Assembly: GCA_003024785.1 (NCBI GenBank) | Contig: PUQB01000047.1 | Location: forward strand, 429,652 to 493,651 | Reading direction: 5' to 3' | DNA: 64,000 nucleotides | Origin: Selaginella tamariscina | Taxonomy: Eukaryota; Streptophyta; Lycopodiopsida; Selaginellales; Selaginellaceae | In this document: positions 1-10,870 of the stretch, piece by piece | Layout of the letters: each line of letters begins with the position of its first letter | How positions within the stretch are numbered: position 1 is the first letter of the stretch | The notes under the pieces: model-generated | The model's input: the letters and a program-made list of their open reading frames with translations, nothing else | What the model was told of the DNA's origin: nothing | Database searches by the model: none | Program-made: the position numbers and the translations under genes

Positions 1-2290
1 ATTATACAAATACACAAACACAAACACACACAAATATATATATATATATATATATATATCTGTGTGTGTATATGTATACGAGTGTGCGTGTGTGTGCGAG
101 AGATAGAGATCTAAATTATATTATTAAGATGCACACACATATAAATATATATGTGAATAAAAATAAATAAATAAACTCAGGAGTGTGCGTGAGAGAGAGA
201 GAGATCTCACCTGTGTGTGAGAGAGAGAAGGAGATTTCACAGCCACCGCCTCCATCGCTTTACTTCTTAAAACCCTAGGAATATACCTAAACCTAAAAGG
301 CATAGAATATATATTAACCCTAATCAAATATTCTTTTTAAGAATATACTTCAACCCTAAAAAGAATAAACTATAGATTCGCCTAAACGAATATTCTTTTT
401 TATATATGAGAGTGTTAAAGTTCACGTGCAGCGATACATATACACACACATAGTATTATATACATAGACATACATACATATTAGTACATATTAATATTAA
501 AGAGACAGAGTACATGATCATGCATGGTGTATATGTATGAAAGAAGAGTGACAATACATATTATGGATCATGCATGGTGTGTATGTTTGAGAGAAGAGAG
601 ACATACATATTAATATGGATCATGCATGGTGGTATGTATGAGAGAAGAGAAAGAGTGTTAACAAATTAAATTCATACACATTATATATATTAGTACACAC
701 ATATACATACACACATGTATACACACAGACATACATACAATTACATGTGTAAATTCAATGTGTTACATAGGGTTTAGGTTTAGGGTTAGGATGGATCATG
801 CATGGTGTTTATGTATGAGAGGAGTGAGTGTTATACACAAATATACATTATACATATTACATAATATTATAACATCAGTACATATTATGGATCATGCATG
901 GTGTGTATGTATGAGAGAAGAGACTGGCTACATATATTAGATCATGATCATGCATGGTGTGTATGTATGAAGAAGGGATTATGCATGGTGACACTGTGTA
1001 TGTATGAGAGAAGAGATAGAGTGTTAACAAATGAAAATCGTACACATTGCATATATTAGTACACATATATACATACACACAGATATACATATATATTACA
1101 TGTGTAAATTCAATGTGTTACATACACAAGATTGAGTACATATAAATCATACATGCGTTGAACATGATGTTTTTTAATAAAGAAGCAACATATAATTTCT
1201 CAAGTTTGGTTTAAGGCAATGTGCATGTGTCTCTGTAAGTGCTTCTAATGCGTGTGCACGTGTATATATAAATTTATGATTGTATTTATATATGTGTGCA
1301 AAACAAACATCGAATAATTAAGAAAATAATATTAATAAACACATTATGAACATATTATAATAATATATGATTTTATCTAATATATAGCCATATATAGTTT
1401 TAATAATATATATTAATTTAATATTGATAATAAGGTTTAACACATTGAATATTCTTGAAATAATAAGAATTAATTGAGAAAATCCCATTAATATATACAA
1501 ATGTAGATCAAGTACTGAAATAATTAACTAAATTAATTATGATAATCATGTTTAATATTGGAATATTCTTGGAATAATAAGAAAATAATAAAGAATATCT
1601 CATTAATATAAAGAAGATTAATTACTCAAGTATTAAGAAAATGAATTAATATACATACTATGAACATATTTTAAATTATACATAATAATACATCATTTTA
1701 TCTAATATATAGTCATATATAGTTTTAATAATATATATTAATTTAATATTGATAATAAGGTTTAACATAGGAATATTCTTGAAATAATAACAAATTAATT
1801 GAGAAAATCCCATTAATATATACAAATGTAGAATAATTACTGAGATAATTAAGAATAAGACTAATTTAATTATGATAATCAGTTTAATATTGGAATATTC
1901 TTTGAATATTAAGAAAATAATAAAGAATATCCCATTAATAGTAAAATGTAAATTAATTACTCGAGTAATTAAGAAAATAATAATAATAAACAGACTATGA
2001 ATATATTTTAAATGATACATAATAATATATCAATTTATTTATTGTATTAGTGTATATATATATATATAATATAAACTTAATAATATATACTTGAATATTA
2101 AAATGTCAGCTTGAAGCACTTGAATGACATTAAATGCAATTTTAAAACACTCATTGGAATTGGAGAGTATATATGTCAGACTGTCGGTTATTTGTTTCAA
2201 CTCATCTTAAATATTTTTTCTGTTATTTCAAATTGAATTTCTGACATAAGTATTATCAGTCTGACATGTAAATTTGAAAATACATTTAAT
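1..2290. repeat. Microsatellite and AT-rich left arm of transposon copy 1
   Basis: This stretch has no credible gene. It begins with TA/TG/GA microsatellite (about 35-240), then a telobox-like AAACCCTA-rich patch (about 270-400), then repeated units starting GGATCATGCATGGTGTGTAT (about 510-1010). After about 1300 it is an AT-rich region dominated by TTAATATATA and GAATATTC motifs. The same order of blocks is found again at 39420-42405 and 49924-50230, so this is the middle part of a second copy of the 32721-54910 transposon. Its ParB half would lie to the left of the window. Confidence 0.7.
500..1020 (+). repeat. Interspersed GATCATGCATG repeat units, copy 1
   Basis: At least six units of roughly 35-40 bases with the core GGATCATGCATGGTGTGTAT followed by ATGTATGAGAGAAGAGA are spaced irregularly between about 510 and 1010. 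The core contains overlapping palindromes (TGATCA, ATGCAT). The same unit is repeated at 40915-41400 in the second copy, so the repeat belongs to the transposon and not to the flanking DNA. The short open frames here come from the repeat and are not genes. Confidence 0.75.
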
Positions 2291-2450
2291 TTCCCACTCA
2301 AATTCAGATCTGGTTCTTTCTCCGGCAAGGGTTTCTTCATTTTCACTCTTCAGATTTTCTTTTTCTTCTTAGTGATCAGCTCAGGAGCGACATTAAATTG
2401 GGTGCGCTATTGTTTATAGGAAAGCACGGCGCCTTCAGTGCTGTTTACAA
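2291..2450 (+). promoter_or_regulatory. Likely leader exon and splice donor of transposase gene, copy 1
   Basis: A pyrimidine-rich stretch leads to a block ending CTGTTTACAA|GTAAGTATT, a strong plant-type 5' splice site with the intron starting at 2451. The block is conserved in copy 2 (50240-50412) although the surrounding AT-rich DNA has drifted. The matching acceptor is TGTGCAG at 3527. The exon has no clear conserved start codon, so I read it as a mostly non-coding 5' exon. The transcription start is not visible. Confidence 0.5.
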
Positions 2451-2613
2451 GTAAGTATTATAAACAAATTTAATATATTTATAAAGATTCACTCTCTTAC
2501 ATTCTCTCTTAAATTTTAGAATTTAGGGATTTAGGAATGCATTAGGATTACAATATATTCTGTTAGGGATTTATCCCGTTTAAATATACTTTTAACTTAA
2601 TATTCTCGGTTAG

Positions 2614-3378
2614 CCGGGGCGGCGGGATTAATCCGGCCATTTTTTTTCGCCTCTTTGAAGAGGTGGCGGGATTAATCCCGCCACCATCTCTTTCATAGCT
2701 ATGGCAGAATTAGTTCGGGCAATGCTTCTCCGCCTCTTAAAAAGAGCGGCGAGATTAATCCCGCCGATAACTCTCTCAACTGATAATGATTTACTTGAAT
2801 TTATTAAAAGAGTTGTCGGGATTAATCTCGCCAACCATTTTAGGAGGCAGAGAAGGGGTGGCGGGATTAATCTCGCCACTTCCCTGTTTTAAATATTTGT
2901 GGGCAGAATTCATCCCGAATCTCTTTGAAATCATAGTTTCGGAGAGAGTTGTGGGCGGGATTAATCCCGCCGCTTATTCCCCGTCGTCAGAGTTGTGGGC
3001 GGGATTAATCCCGCCGCCTATTCTCCGTCGTCAGTGTTGTGGGCGGGATTAATCCCGCCCCCTCTTCCTCGTCGGAGGATTTGCGGCGGGATTAATCCCG
3101 CCGACTCCCGAAGGAAGATCGGCGGGATTAATCCCGCCGGTACTTCCTCGTCGGAGGGAGCCCGGCGGGATTAATCCGCCGCTCTTCCTCGAGGGAGTCG
3201 CGCGGGATTAATCCCGCCGACTTCTCGCGGAGGGAGGCGGCGGGATTAATCCCGCCGCTCCTCCGAGGGTAAGTCGGCGGGATTAATCCCGCCGACTCTC
3301 TCCGAAGGGGTAGAGTCGGCGGCGGGATTAATCCCGCCGACGTTCCTCGTCGGATAGTCTGGGCGGGATTAATCCCGC
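2614..3378. repeat. Array of 18-bp palindrome GGCGGGATTAATCCCGCC, copy 1
   Basis: I count about 16 units of the perfect palindrome GGCGGGATTAATCCCGCC or one- to two-base variants. Typical variants are CTCGCC for CCCGCC and GGCGAG for GGCGGG. From about 2950 the centre-to-centre distance is 36-44 bases. The spacers are GC-rich and related to one another (TCCTCGTCGGAGG-like). The array lies wholly inside the first intron of the transposase gene (donor 2451, acceptor 3527). Open frames across it read GGINPA/GLIPPP on both strands because of the palindrome and are not genes. Confidence 0.95.
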
Positions 3379-3527
3379 CCATCAGTTGTATTAATAAAGC
3401 ATGAGATATTATCTTTATACATAATTATGTATTATTGCACATGCATATTATTAAGCAACCGCAGTTATGATTTCTTAAAATATTGCATAAACAGATATCA
3501 TATAATAACACAATTATTTATGTGCAG

Positions 3528-6500
3528 GACAATATGTATAATACTGGAGATAAAGTATGTCTTCTTCGGAACAACGAGATAGTTGGCACTGGAACTGTGG
3601 AAGTTCGAGATGATAATGCATCATGTCACAATATTGCCCAAGGATCTTGTGTGTACGTATGGGTGAACACCATTTTCAAGCATGTTGAGGTTCCTGGAAT
3701 GGAATTTGAGGAGGGTTCTCCTGTATTGTGGAATTTGGATGAAGTCAAGGCTGACACAGAATATACAGAGTCACAAACAAACAGTAGCACGAGTTTTCCA
3801 GATGATGGCTTGCCTGCTGTGATGGATGAGGTGATTCTCTTTCTTCATGAGATTGAGGTTGGGAGAGGCATCATCACAGCTATAAATCCAATGGAAGCAG
3901 TGTCAGAAGAGAAACTAGGGTCCGACTTCGTGGGTGTAGTTGTGACAGAGGTTTCACCTAATGGCACTTTGCATCCTGGATCCCTCGTGAGGTGGCGAAC
4001 ATCTGAATTAAGACGGCAAGATGGTTCAACATATTCTGGGTTGGATTTCAATAATAACAACCCGGAAGAACAACTCATATTTGAAGAGGTTCCTTGCATT
4101 GGTCCTATTGTAAGAAAAAGGCGATTCATGGGTTGCAGATCTTCCCCTGCAAGTTTCAGCAAGAGGGTGAAGATGGATCCTACATCTTCCGAAAGTGTTA
4201 CGAGCATTTCCACGATTGATTGCTGCAAGAAGAAGTGTTGTCAGATGGCAGACCGGAATGAAATTACCCAATGTAGACATGTCTTTCGTACGCTCACCCA
4301 AAAGCAAAGGCATGAGTTTGTATATGCTGCACTAACTGGGTGTATTGATGGAATGGCTCGGACACAGGTTATAGAGTACATCCATGGTATTTAATAAGGT
4401 GGCCATCTGCTTCAAAGCTTGGTACAGTATATACGGGATCCCAAAGACCACGTTCTACCGTCGGAGGGATGAGTGGTTAGATGGAGCGCGAACCTCAGTA
4501 CATGGGAACACTGGCTTGGTCAAAACCCGCTCTCACATTATGGCAGCCATAGAGATACTCAAGGCTTTTGTGGAAGCAAATGCAGACAGGATGCCTCACA
4601 AATGCCGAACCACAAATGCAGGGGTCAGGGAAAATCTCAAGGTTTTGCCTTCGATCTACACTCAATTGAAGCTGTGTGAACATGTGAACAAGTGCCTCAG
4701 TTTGATGGGGCTGCAAGCAATCTGCACTGGTACCTTCAACAACATATGGAATACTCATTTTAAGGATGTGGAGATTGCAAAACACTCTAGCTTTTCCAAG
4801 TGTGACACTTGTACATCATTGAAGGCTGCAGAGGCTTGTGCAAAAACCTTGGTGGAGATCACTGCCATTCAAAAGAAGATGGAGGCCCACATGATTGCAC
4901 AACAAACTTGCCGGTCTCAGTACTATGCACACCGCATGCTTTCTGTGTCACGCCCATCAGAGTACCTGTGCTTGATCCATGACAAGATGGATCATTCAAA
5001 GACCAGCATTCCAAAGCTCGTTGCAACACCAAAGTGCCTTGGAAATGTCATGAAACTTCCGATTTCATTGACAGGTGTGCTAACACATGGACACGGTTGT
5101 GAGTCATATGGACACTTTTCACTTCCCATTGGTCTAGCGACTCCAATTTCACTATTGGGTCGTTGGCCATGTGTTTCAGAAACCTTGAAGCCACTCACAG
5201 ACACGTCCTATCAGTGATCTCAAAGTGAAGAAATAACACCTTCAACCTTTACATAATGCTCTCATGAACACGTTTGCACTTGAGGCTACTTGGGAATATG
5301 AGAGGCATTGTCAGCAGCCTGTACAAAAACAGATGGCCCTGTTGAGAGCTTAGGTTCAGTGGAGGGATCTAGCTCAAATAGTGTACATGTGTCTTCAACA
5401 TCAAATAAGCTTCCTCATCATTTGCTTTTACAGATGGATAATTGTGCAGGCGAGAACAAAAATAGGTAAATCATTTTAGTTAAGGGTTTCAAGCTCATAC
5501 TTACTTTTATTTTTAGATATGTGCTAGCATACTTGTCAATGCTTATTGCCAAAGGTGTGTTTGAGACAATCACGCTCAGTTTTCTTATGGTTGGTTACAC
5601 TCATGAAGATATTGATGCGTTCTTCAGCAAGGTCTCCAACTCTACAAAAGGACAAGTGCACTTACCTTACCGCATATGATTTTGAAAACTGCATCTCCAA
5701 AAAAAAGTTGTGCTTTGCTTGTGACTGAGGTGCCAAACTTTAAAAAAAATTTCAATGAGTATATAAAAGAGGGGAGTGATTCTTTAGTTGGTCACCTTGT
5801 GCTGCTACAATTCTTTTTCTCATACGAATGGTATACCTATTATGCAGTACAAGTTACGGCCATCAGAGCAGGAGTGGTTACCAAAAGAGGGGTTAATGCT
5901 TTTCAAAAGTGGAGAGAATGGAAAGCCACTTCTCCTAGAAGGACACTAGACCCTATTCCATTGAGTGCCCAGCTCAAGGAAACAAGAGGTTATTATTGAT
6001 GGCAAATATGTGGCATGGGTTCAAAAATCGATGCCAAAAAATTCTAATAAGGCAACTGGTTACTCAGAACTATATAAGCATGTGGTCGACTATTGGGAGA
6101 CTGTTGTTCGAGAGTTGGAAGGGCCTACTGTCAGAAGTACAGAATTGCAACACCCTTTTTTAGCCTAAAACAAGGTGGCAAGAAGAGATTAAAATAACAT
6201 CACTGAGCACAGACGACATAGAAGCCAGTAGTGATGTGGAAGTGCAAACCCCACACTTTGTTGGATAAAGGAACCAAAAACCTAAAGCATACTTTGATTG
6301 CTATCAGGATCTTCAAAAACTAATGATGATTCTCATTACTCCAGATGCGTCATATAATCAGCCTATTTGGATGGATCAAATTATCGACACACCTGAAGTA
6401 ATCACAAAAAATAGTATTGTTAAGGTTGCATGGTTCAACCACAAAAAAGGCGACACAAGAAGGAGAGCGAAAGATATAATGGATGCCTAAAGAAAACAGG

Positions 6501-6629
6501 TCTCCCAATCAAAAAGACCCAGCATGTTTTATAAATGTTAAATCCATTCGATATGGGTGGATGTCAATAAGCGTTGATAAAGTCACAATTAACAAAACTG
6601 CAAGGGAATGTATGTTTTCTGAAGCTTAA
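3528..6629 (+). pseudogene. DUF7869-type transposase, copy 1 (frameshifted)
   Basis: This is a relative of the DUF7869 family of RNase H-fold, transposase-like proteins. The coding part starts at the acceptor TGTGCAG|GACAAT; the first Met follows at 3534. In order it shows two similar beta-rich modules (about residues 5-55 and 105-165, each with a V/GxGTV or VGRGI core), a Cys cluster CCKKKCC, a helix-turn-helix-like segment (IPKTTFYRRRDEWL), a CDTC pair, the first acidic motif (IHDKMDHSK), the second motif DNCAGENKNR (near 5432-5465) and, after a 51-bp intron, GHTHEDID-like residues (here GYTHEDID). Against copy 2 it has lost single bases near 4355 and 4373 and carries several further shifts after 5200, so it cannot encode one protein. 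It keeps the DN..ENKN motif that copy 2 has lost. The stop codon is at 6627. Confidence 0.8.
5466..5516 (+). other. 51-bp intron in transposase copy 1
   Basis: The intron reads AATAG|GTAAATC to TTTTTAG|ATATG. Removing it joins the ENKN motif in frame to RYVLAYLSML, the usual continuity in DUF7869 proteins. It also explains the remnant of intron sequence translated in copy 2. Confidence 0.7.
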
Positions 6630-7137
6630 AGCAATTACAAAATTATAAAATATCATATATTTAATATTTATAATTATTATAAACTCTTTATAATAGTACC
6701 AAATTGTTTACTTAACTATATAAATTTAAAAAACGATATGGAAGATTGATTATATTATTATAGGATTTTGTATATTATATATATATTATTACTACTACAA
6801 ATTTTTAATTAATAATGTTATATTTAATATTAATATTTTAATAACAACATTAATATTTATATAATGTAGCTCTTATGCTCTTCCTTAATTGTTATATTAG
6901 GCAATATATTATATAATTTAATACTTTCTACTTTTATAATGTTATTAATTTTTGTCCAATGAATGCTATAATTTATTAAAGGGTCAAATACAAAATAGAA
7001 TATTCTAAAGAATATTCTGTTTCAAACATATTTCTAAAGAATATTCCTTTAATATTAAAAAATGCTAATTAAATAACTAAAATTGCTAATTATTAAGAAA
7101 TGGGACTATAGCCATGCCATTTTAATTACAACTTGCA
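6630..7137 (+). mobile_element. 3' AT-rich end and right terminus of transposon copy 1
   Basis: About 500 bases of non-coding AT-rich DNA with GAATATTC motifs (about 6995-7050) end in the terminal sequence TTAATTACAACTTGCA at 7122-7137. Identity with copy 2 (54415-54910) stops within about two bases after this point, where copy 1 runs into a gypsy gag sequence and copy 2 runs into unrelated DNA. This marks 7137 as a true element end. Confidence 0.75.
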
Positions 7138-7599
7138 TAATTCGAGTCGTAATCATTGGCACTTCTTCATCCTAGTCCTTCTCATTTGTAAGAACTTTCG
7201 TCGTATTCACTCCTACTTGACTTGTATCGGTTTGAATATTGCTCACATCCAAAGCATTTGTTATCTGTATTCGCAAAAATGGTGCTAATGTCAGTAACTC
7301 CTTATAGTTAACTGTACATGTTGTTGCAGAATCACAGCAACAATACAATCTCCAAGTGGTACTGTTGATGTGGATTGTTGTGAATGCATGCTCATTTCAT
7401 TAGTCATAGAGTCTTGATTTTCCTCTTGTTGCATTTTCTGAATTTGATCAATCACTCTTTGTACTGTAGCCTTTTCTTTCTTCCAATTCTTGCGTATTGG
7501 TTCTTCTTTTGCTGATTCGACCCGTGTTACGCATATGTCTCAGTTGAGGGTAGTTTTGTATCTTGCTCCCATTTGCACTCGTAATTTTGTTCATGATGG

Positions 7600-9000
7600 T
7601 CATCTGCTAGATCATTCTCTTGTTGAACTTCTTCTCCGTGTCACTGGTTCAGTGGAGGATGTTCCGGTGTTAAATTCGCGTTGTGGACATTCTGGTAAAT
7701 AATGTCCCATCTCACCACATGTGTAACAACGAATACTGTTGAGTCGATTACATTCAGTAGAATAGTGTCCTTTTTCTCCACATCTAAAACATGTCACATT
7801 AGGATTCTGACCTCGTAATGCTGATGGAGGTGGTATTGGTGGTAATAACGTGTGGTCCTGTCTATGCTGGGGCTGGTAATAAAGATTGTCCCTACATGAC
7901 ATTTCCGTATTATTACCTTGTTGGAAAAATATTCCGGATTCATGAGGAAATCTCTTTCCATTGCCATTCCTACATTCCCCATTATATGCTCTTTGTGGAT
8001 AATCATATGAATTAGCATTTTGTGACTGTGAATAATCATATGAATTCGCATTCCAGTTGTTGTTCCATCTGGGTGGTGGTGGAAAACTCTCAGTACGTCC
8101 CATCATTTGTTGGGTTTTATATCCAGTAGTCCGACATTGTCTCGCTTCATGTCTTATTCCTCCACACATCTGACACTTGGGTACTTTACATTCAGAAGCA
8201 TTATGTCCTTCATTTTTGCATGTTGTACAAATATTATTTTAGTTCTTGGCTGTATTTGGCTCTCCCTCCGATATTGTCTTCTTGATTCTTGTTCATCATC
8301 ATCGATGTATCTTGGAGGTATCAACACTTCAAGTTGTTCTGCTTCTTTAATTGTTTCACTTAAATTAGGCAGTTTTATTAGTCGTACTTGAAGCTGTAAA
8401 TTGTCCTGTAGTCCGTTTATATACCATTTCTTTGCCAACTTATCACTGACATTTCCGACCTCGCAACGGTTTTATAATCTCCGAAATCATCGAGTGTAAT
8501 CTTTCACTGCCTCAGTAGGTCCCTGTCGTATTTCCTGTAACTATACTGTCGAGTCTCGCTTCCGATATTTTCGTACATAATAATTTTTGAATAGTGCAAG
8601 TAGTACACTGTACTTATCGATTGTGTTAGCATTTTCGTAATACCAATCGTTAGCGTCTCCTTTCAACGTAAATGAAAATATTCGTAGTCTATTATGTTCA
8701 TTCATGATTTCGTTAGCTTCACGTGTGCCTTCTCAAACTGCTGAATATGCCGATTCATATCCTCATTCTCAAGACCTGGAAAAGTAAATGGTATGACCTT
8801 CCCCGTAATCGTTAGTGTTCCCATCTCGTCAGGTACGTCCATTGACAACAAATCCCAGTTTCCTTGCGTTGGTACACGTTGCCCATGATCTTCACCCTCC
8901 TGATTAGTATCCTTTTCTTATGTATCCTCGTCGTGCGTTGCCGTTGGTTGCTCCTCTCCTCGAGCTTGAACTTGCTCCTTCCTTCTCTATTCCTCATGCG
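7600..9000 (-). pseudogene. gag: Retrotransposon Gag with four CCHC zinc knuckles (broken)
   Basis: Gag packages the element RNA. The core near 8640-8700 reads FTLKGDANDWYYE, typical of plant retrotransposon gag. Four CX2CX4HX4C knuckles follow: CTTCKNEGHNASEC, CQMCGGIRHEARQC, CFRCGEKGHYSTEC and CYTCGEMGHYLPEC (about 8235 down to 7690). Between them lies an Asn/Tyr-rich stretch with repeated NSYDY units. The frame is broken near 8154-8230 and again towards the N-terminus, so no full Gag can be made. Four knuckles are more than the usual one or two. Confidence 0.75.
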
Positions 9001-9350
9001 CTTCAATCCTCTTCCGTGTCTTTATTATTGCTTGTCGTCGTAAATATCACTCCTCGCGCTCTCTTTGCTGTCTTTACTTAATTTCTTCATATCTTTGGCG
9101 TTCTACAAGAATACGTCCATAATCATCCATTCACTTACTATTATATGTTACAGGTCCATTCTCACGCGGTCTTTGGTGCATGTTCTTCCATTTCCACAAT
9201 AGCTGCGCTAATCATATTAAGGACTCTCGCCTAGCCTCAATTTTTCTTCTGTCACGATTTCTCTTTAAACTCCAACACTCCTTTGGGTATCGGTCTACCC
9301 ATCCTGATACATTCTACAACACATTATCAATTACCTACTAACACGACCAT

Positions 9351-9366
9351 CCCTCCGTGGTCGCCA
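9351..9366 (-). other. Primer-binding site of the minus-strand gypsy fragment
   Basis: On the minus strand TGGCGACCACGGAGGG begins two bases after the LTR end (TTCAACA). TGGCGAC-type sites are common tRNA primer sites in plant gypsy elements. Its position fixes the LTR as the 5' LTR. Confidence 0.7.
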
Positions 9367-9368
9367 TA

Positions 9369-9892
9369 TGTTGAACCTTCAAATCTTACCATCTGCACAT
9401 AGGTAAGATTGCCTTTGACAAATCCATATTAAGGGTGTACCATAATAAGATAGAGAAGAAATCAGACATCAAAAGGTCGGGAAAGGGTAAGGATGGCAAG
9501 GTATATAGTAGGCAGCAGTACTATGGATCCCGTCACAGTATTGGGAATAAGAATAGTATACCACATAACAGAAATACGAGTAAGAGATAGACATATTGAG
9601 AGAGAAAGAAAACTTATATTATGTCCGCGCACGGCACATGGTACAAAATAATAATATACTTGGGATCCCCTTCTAGTCCTAATCTAGTCTATTTATTACC
9701 CGTACTCTAGGTCCCAACTAGCAGTTATCGCAACTACCTCTCAACCTTATCCATTCAGTTACTGTAACTTCTTTTTATCCTTATCCAAACATGCCATACT
9801 CTGCTGGTATCGTATTGCGATGATAACTCGTATTGCGGTATTATGTTAGTAACTCGTACTCCGATATATCTTCCCACTCTCAGTTTTCAACA
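9369..9892 (-). repeat. 5' LTR of the minus-strand gypsy fragment
   Basis: The 524-bp LTR starts TGTTGAA and ends TTCAACA on the minus strand, a perfect 7-bp terminal inverted repeat with TG..CA ends. It is followed directly by the primer-binding site. The partner LTR is not in the window. Confidence 0.75.
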
Positions 9893-10870
9893 ATATATAT
9901 TTTTTTTGATATTTTTCCATTATATTGCCCATGAAATAACAAGAAATCCTATCATGTCTAACTATGATCCTAACAGCATACACACCATCTATCTCTCTCA
10001 CACACACAAACACAAATGCATGTATACACGCAATCTTTTTTTTCTCTCTCTATAATCACACACACATACAAATGCAAACACATGCTCACACACGATCTCT
10101 CTCTCCCTATCTCTCACACACACACAAATGCGTGCAAACAAAGATCTTCTCTTTTTGTATGTAATCTCACACATATAACACAAATACATGATCATCATTT
10201 ATAATTAACACAATTTAATACCTTTCCATTTATGTAAACTTTTTTCCTCTTATATTCATGGAGATGTCAGTGTGCTAATTTGAAGCGTGTTTAAGATTTT
10301 AACTTTAAAATCTAATAATGATGATAATAATATAAAAATGAGAGTGTTGAGGTAAGAATTTTTGAACTTTATTATAATTTCTTAATTTGATATATATATT
10401 ATAGAAATCAAAAAATGATCATGTGGAACTTTCAAGCCCTCTGTAACTTTTTTGAAGAAAGAGGAAAATAAAGATAAACACCAATAAACAGGAGCATAAA
10501 AACAACATTTGAAGAAGAAGTAAGAGATGTAATTAAAAAAAACAAGACCACAAAAAGGCTCTTGACAAAGGTAAATTACTCCTTTATATCTTGAATAAAT
10601 GCTTTTTAATAGGTGTATCAAACAAACAAATTAACAGTCAACTAGTTAAGAAAGAAGAACTAAACATGGTTGTAAACAAAGGTAAATATGCATGTTTTAT
10701 AATAATCACTACATGCAAACATACACATTTAAGAATTCATAGATGTGCTAACATACATAAATACATTTTACACACCAATCATTATACACACACACATAAT
10801 AAGTATTGACACTTGTCTTATACAATAACCAAGTGTGGCACATGCATCTTCATAAACAATATAATGTAGT
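9893..10870. other. AT-rich intergenic DNA with CT/CA microsatellite
   Basis: Two CTCTCT/CACACA-rich patches lie at about 9985-10170, and the rest is AT-rich. I see no gene, no conserved motif and no repeat shared with the large elements. Confidence 0.5.

Larger units (their letters stand above)
7138..9892 (-). mobile_element. Ty3/gypsy-type LTR retrotransposon fragment
   Basis: The fragment runs on the minus strand: 5' LTR (9369-9892), a primer-binding site (9351-9366), then gag (about 9000 to 7612). It is cut off at 7138, exactly where transposon copy 1 ends. The simplest reading is that the DNA transposon jumped into this retroelement and that its pol genes lie left of the window. No pol domain is visible here. 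Confidence 0.7.

Noticed and set aside
2614..3378. CRISPR-like array (regular palindromic repeats with about 20-26-base spacers)
   Set aside because: The context is eukaryotic, the spacers are related to one another and repeated, there are no cas genes, and the units vary in spacing and sequence.
1..7137. Simple segmental duplication of host DNA with 39420-54910
   Set aside because: Similarity stops at the sequence that is also inverted at 32721, and the genes inside are transposase-like, so transposition explains it better.
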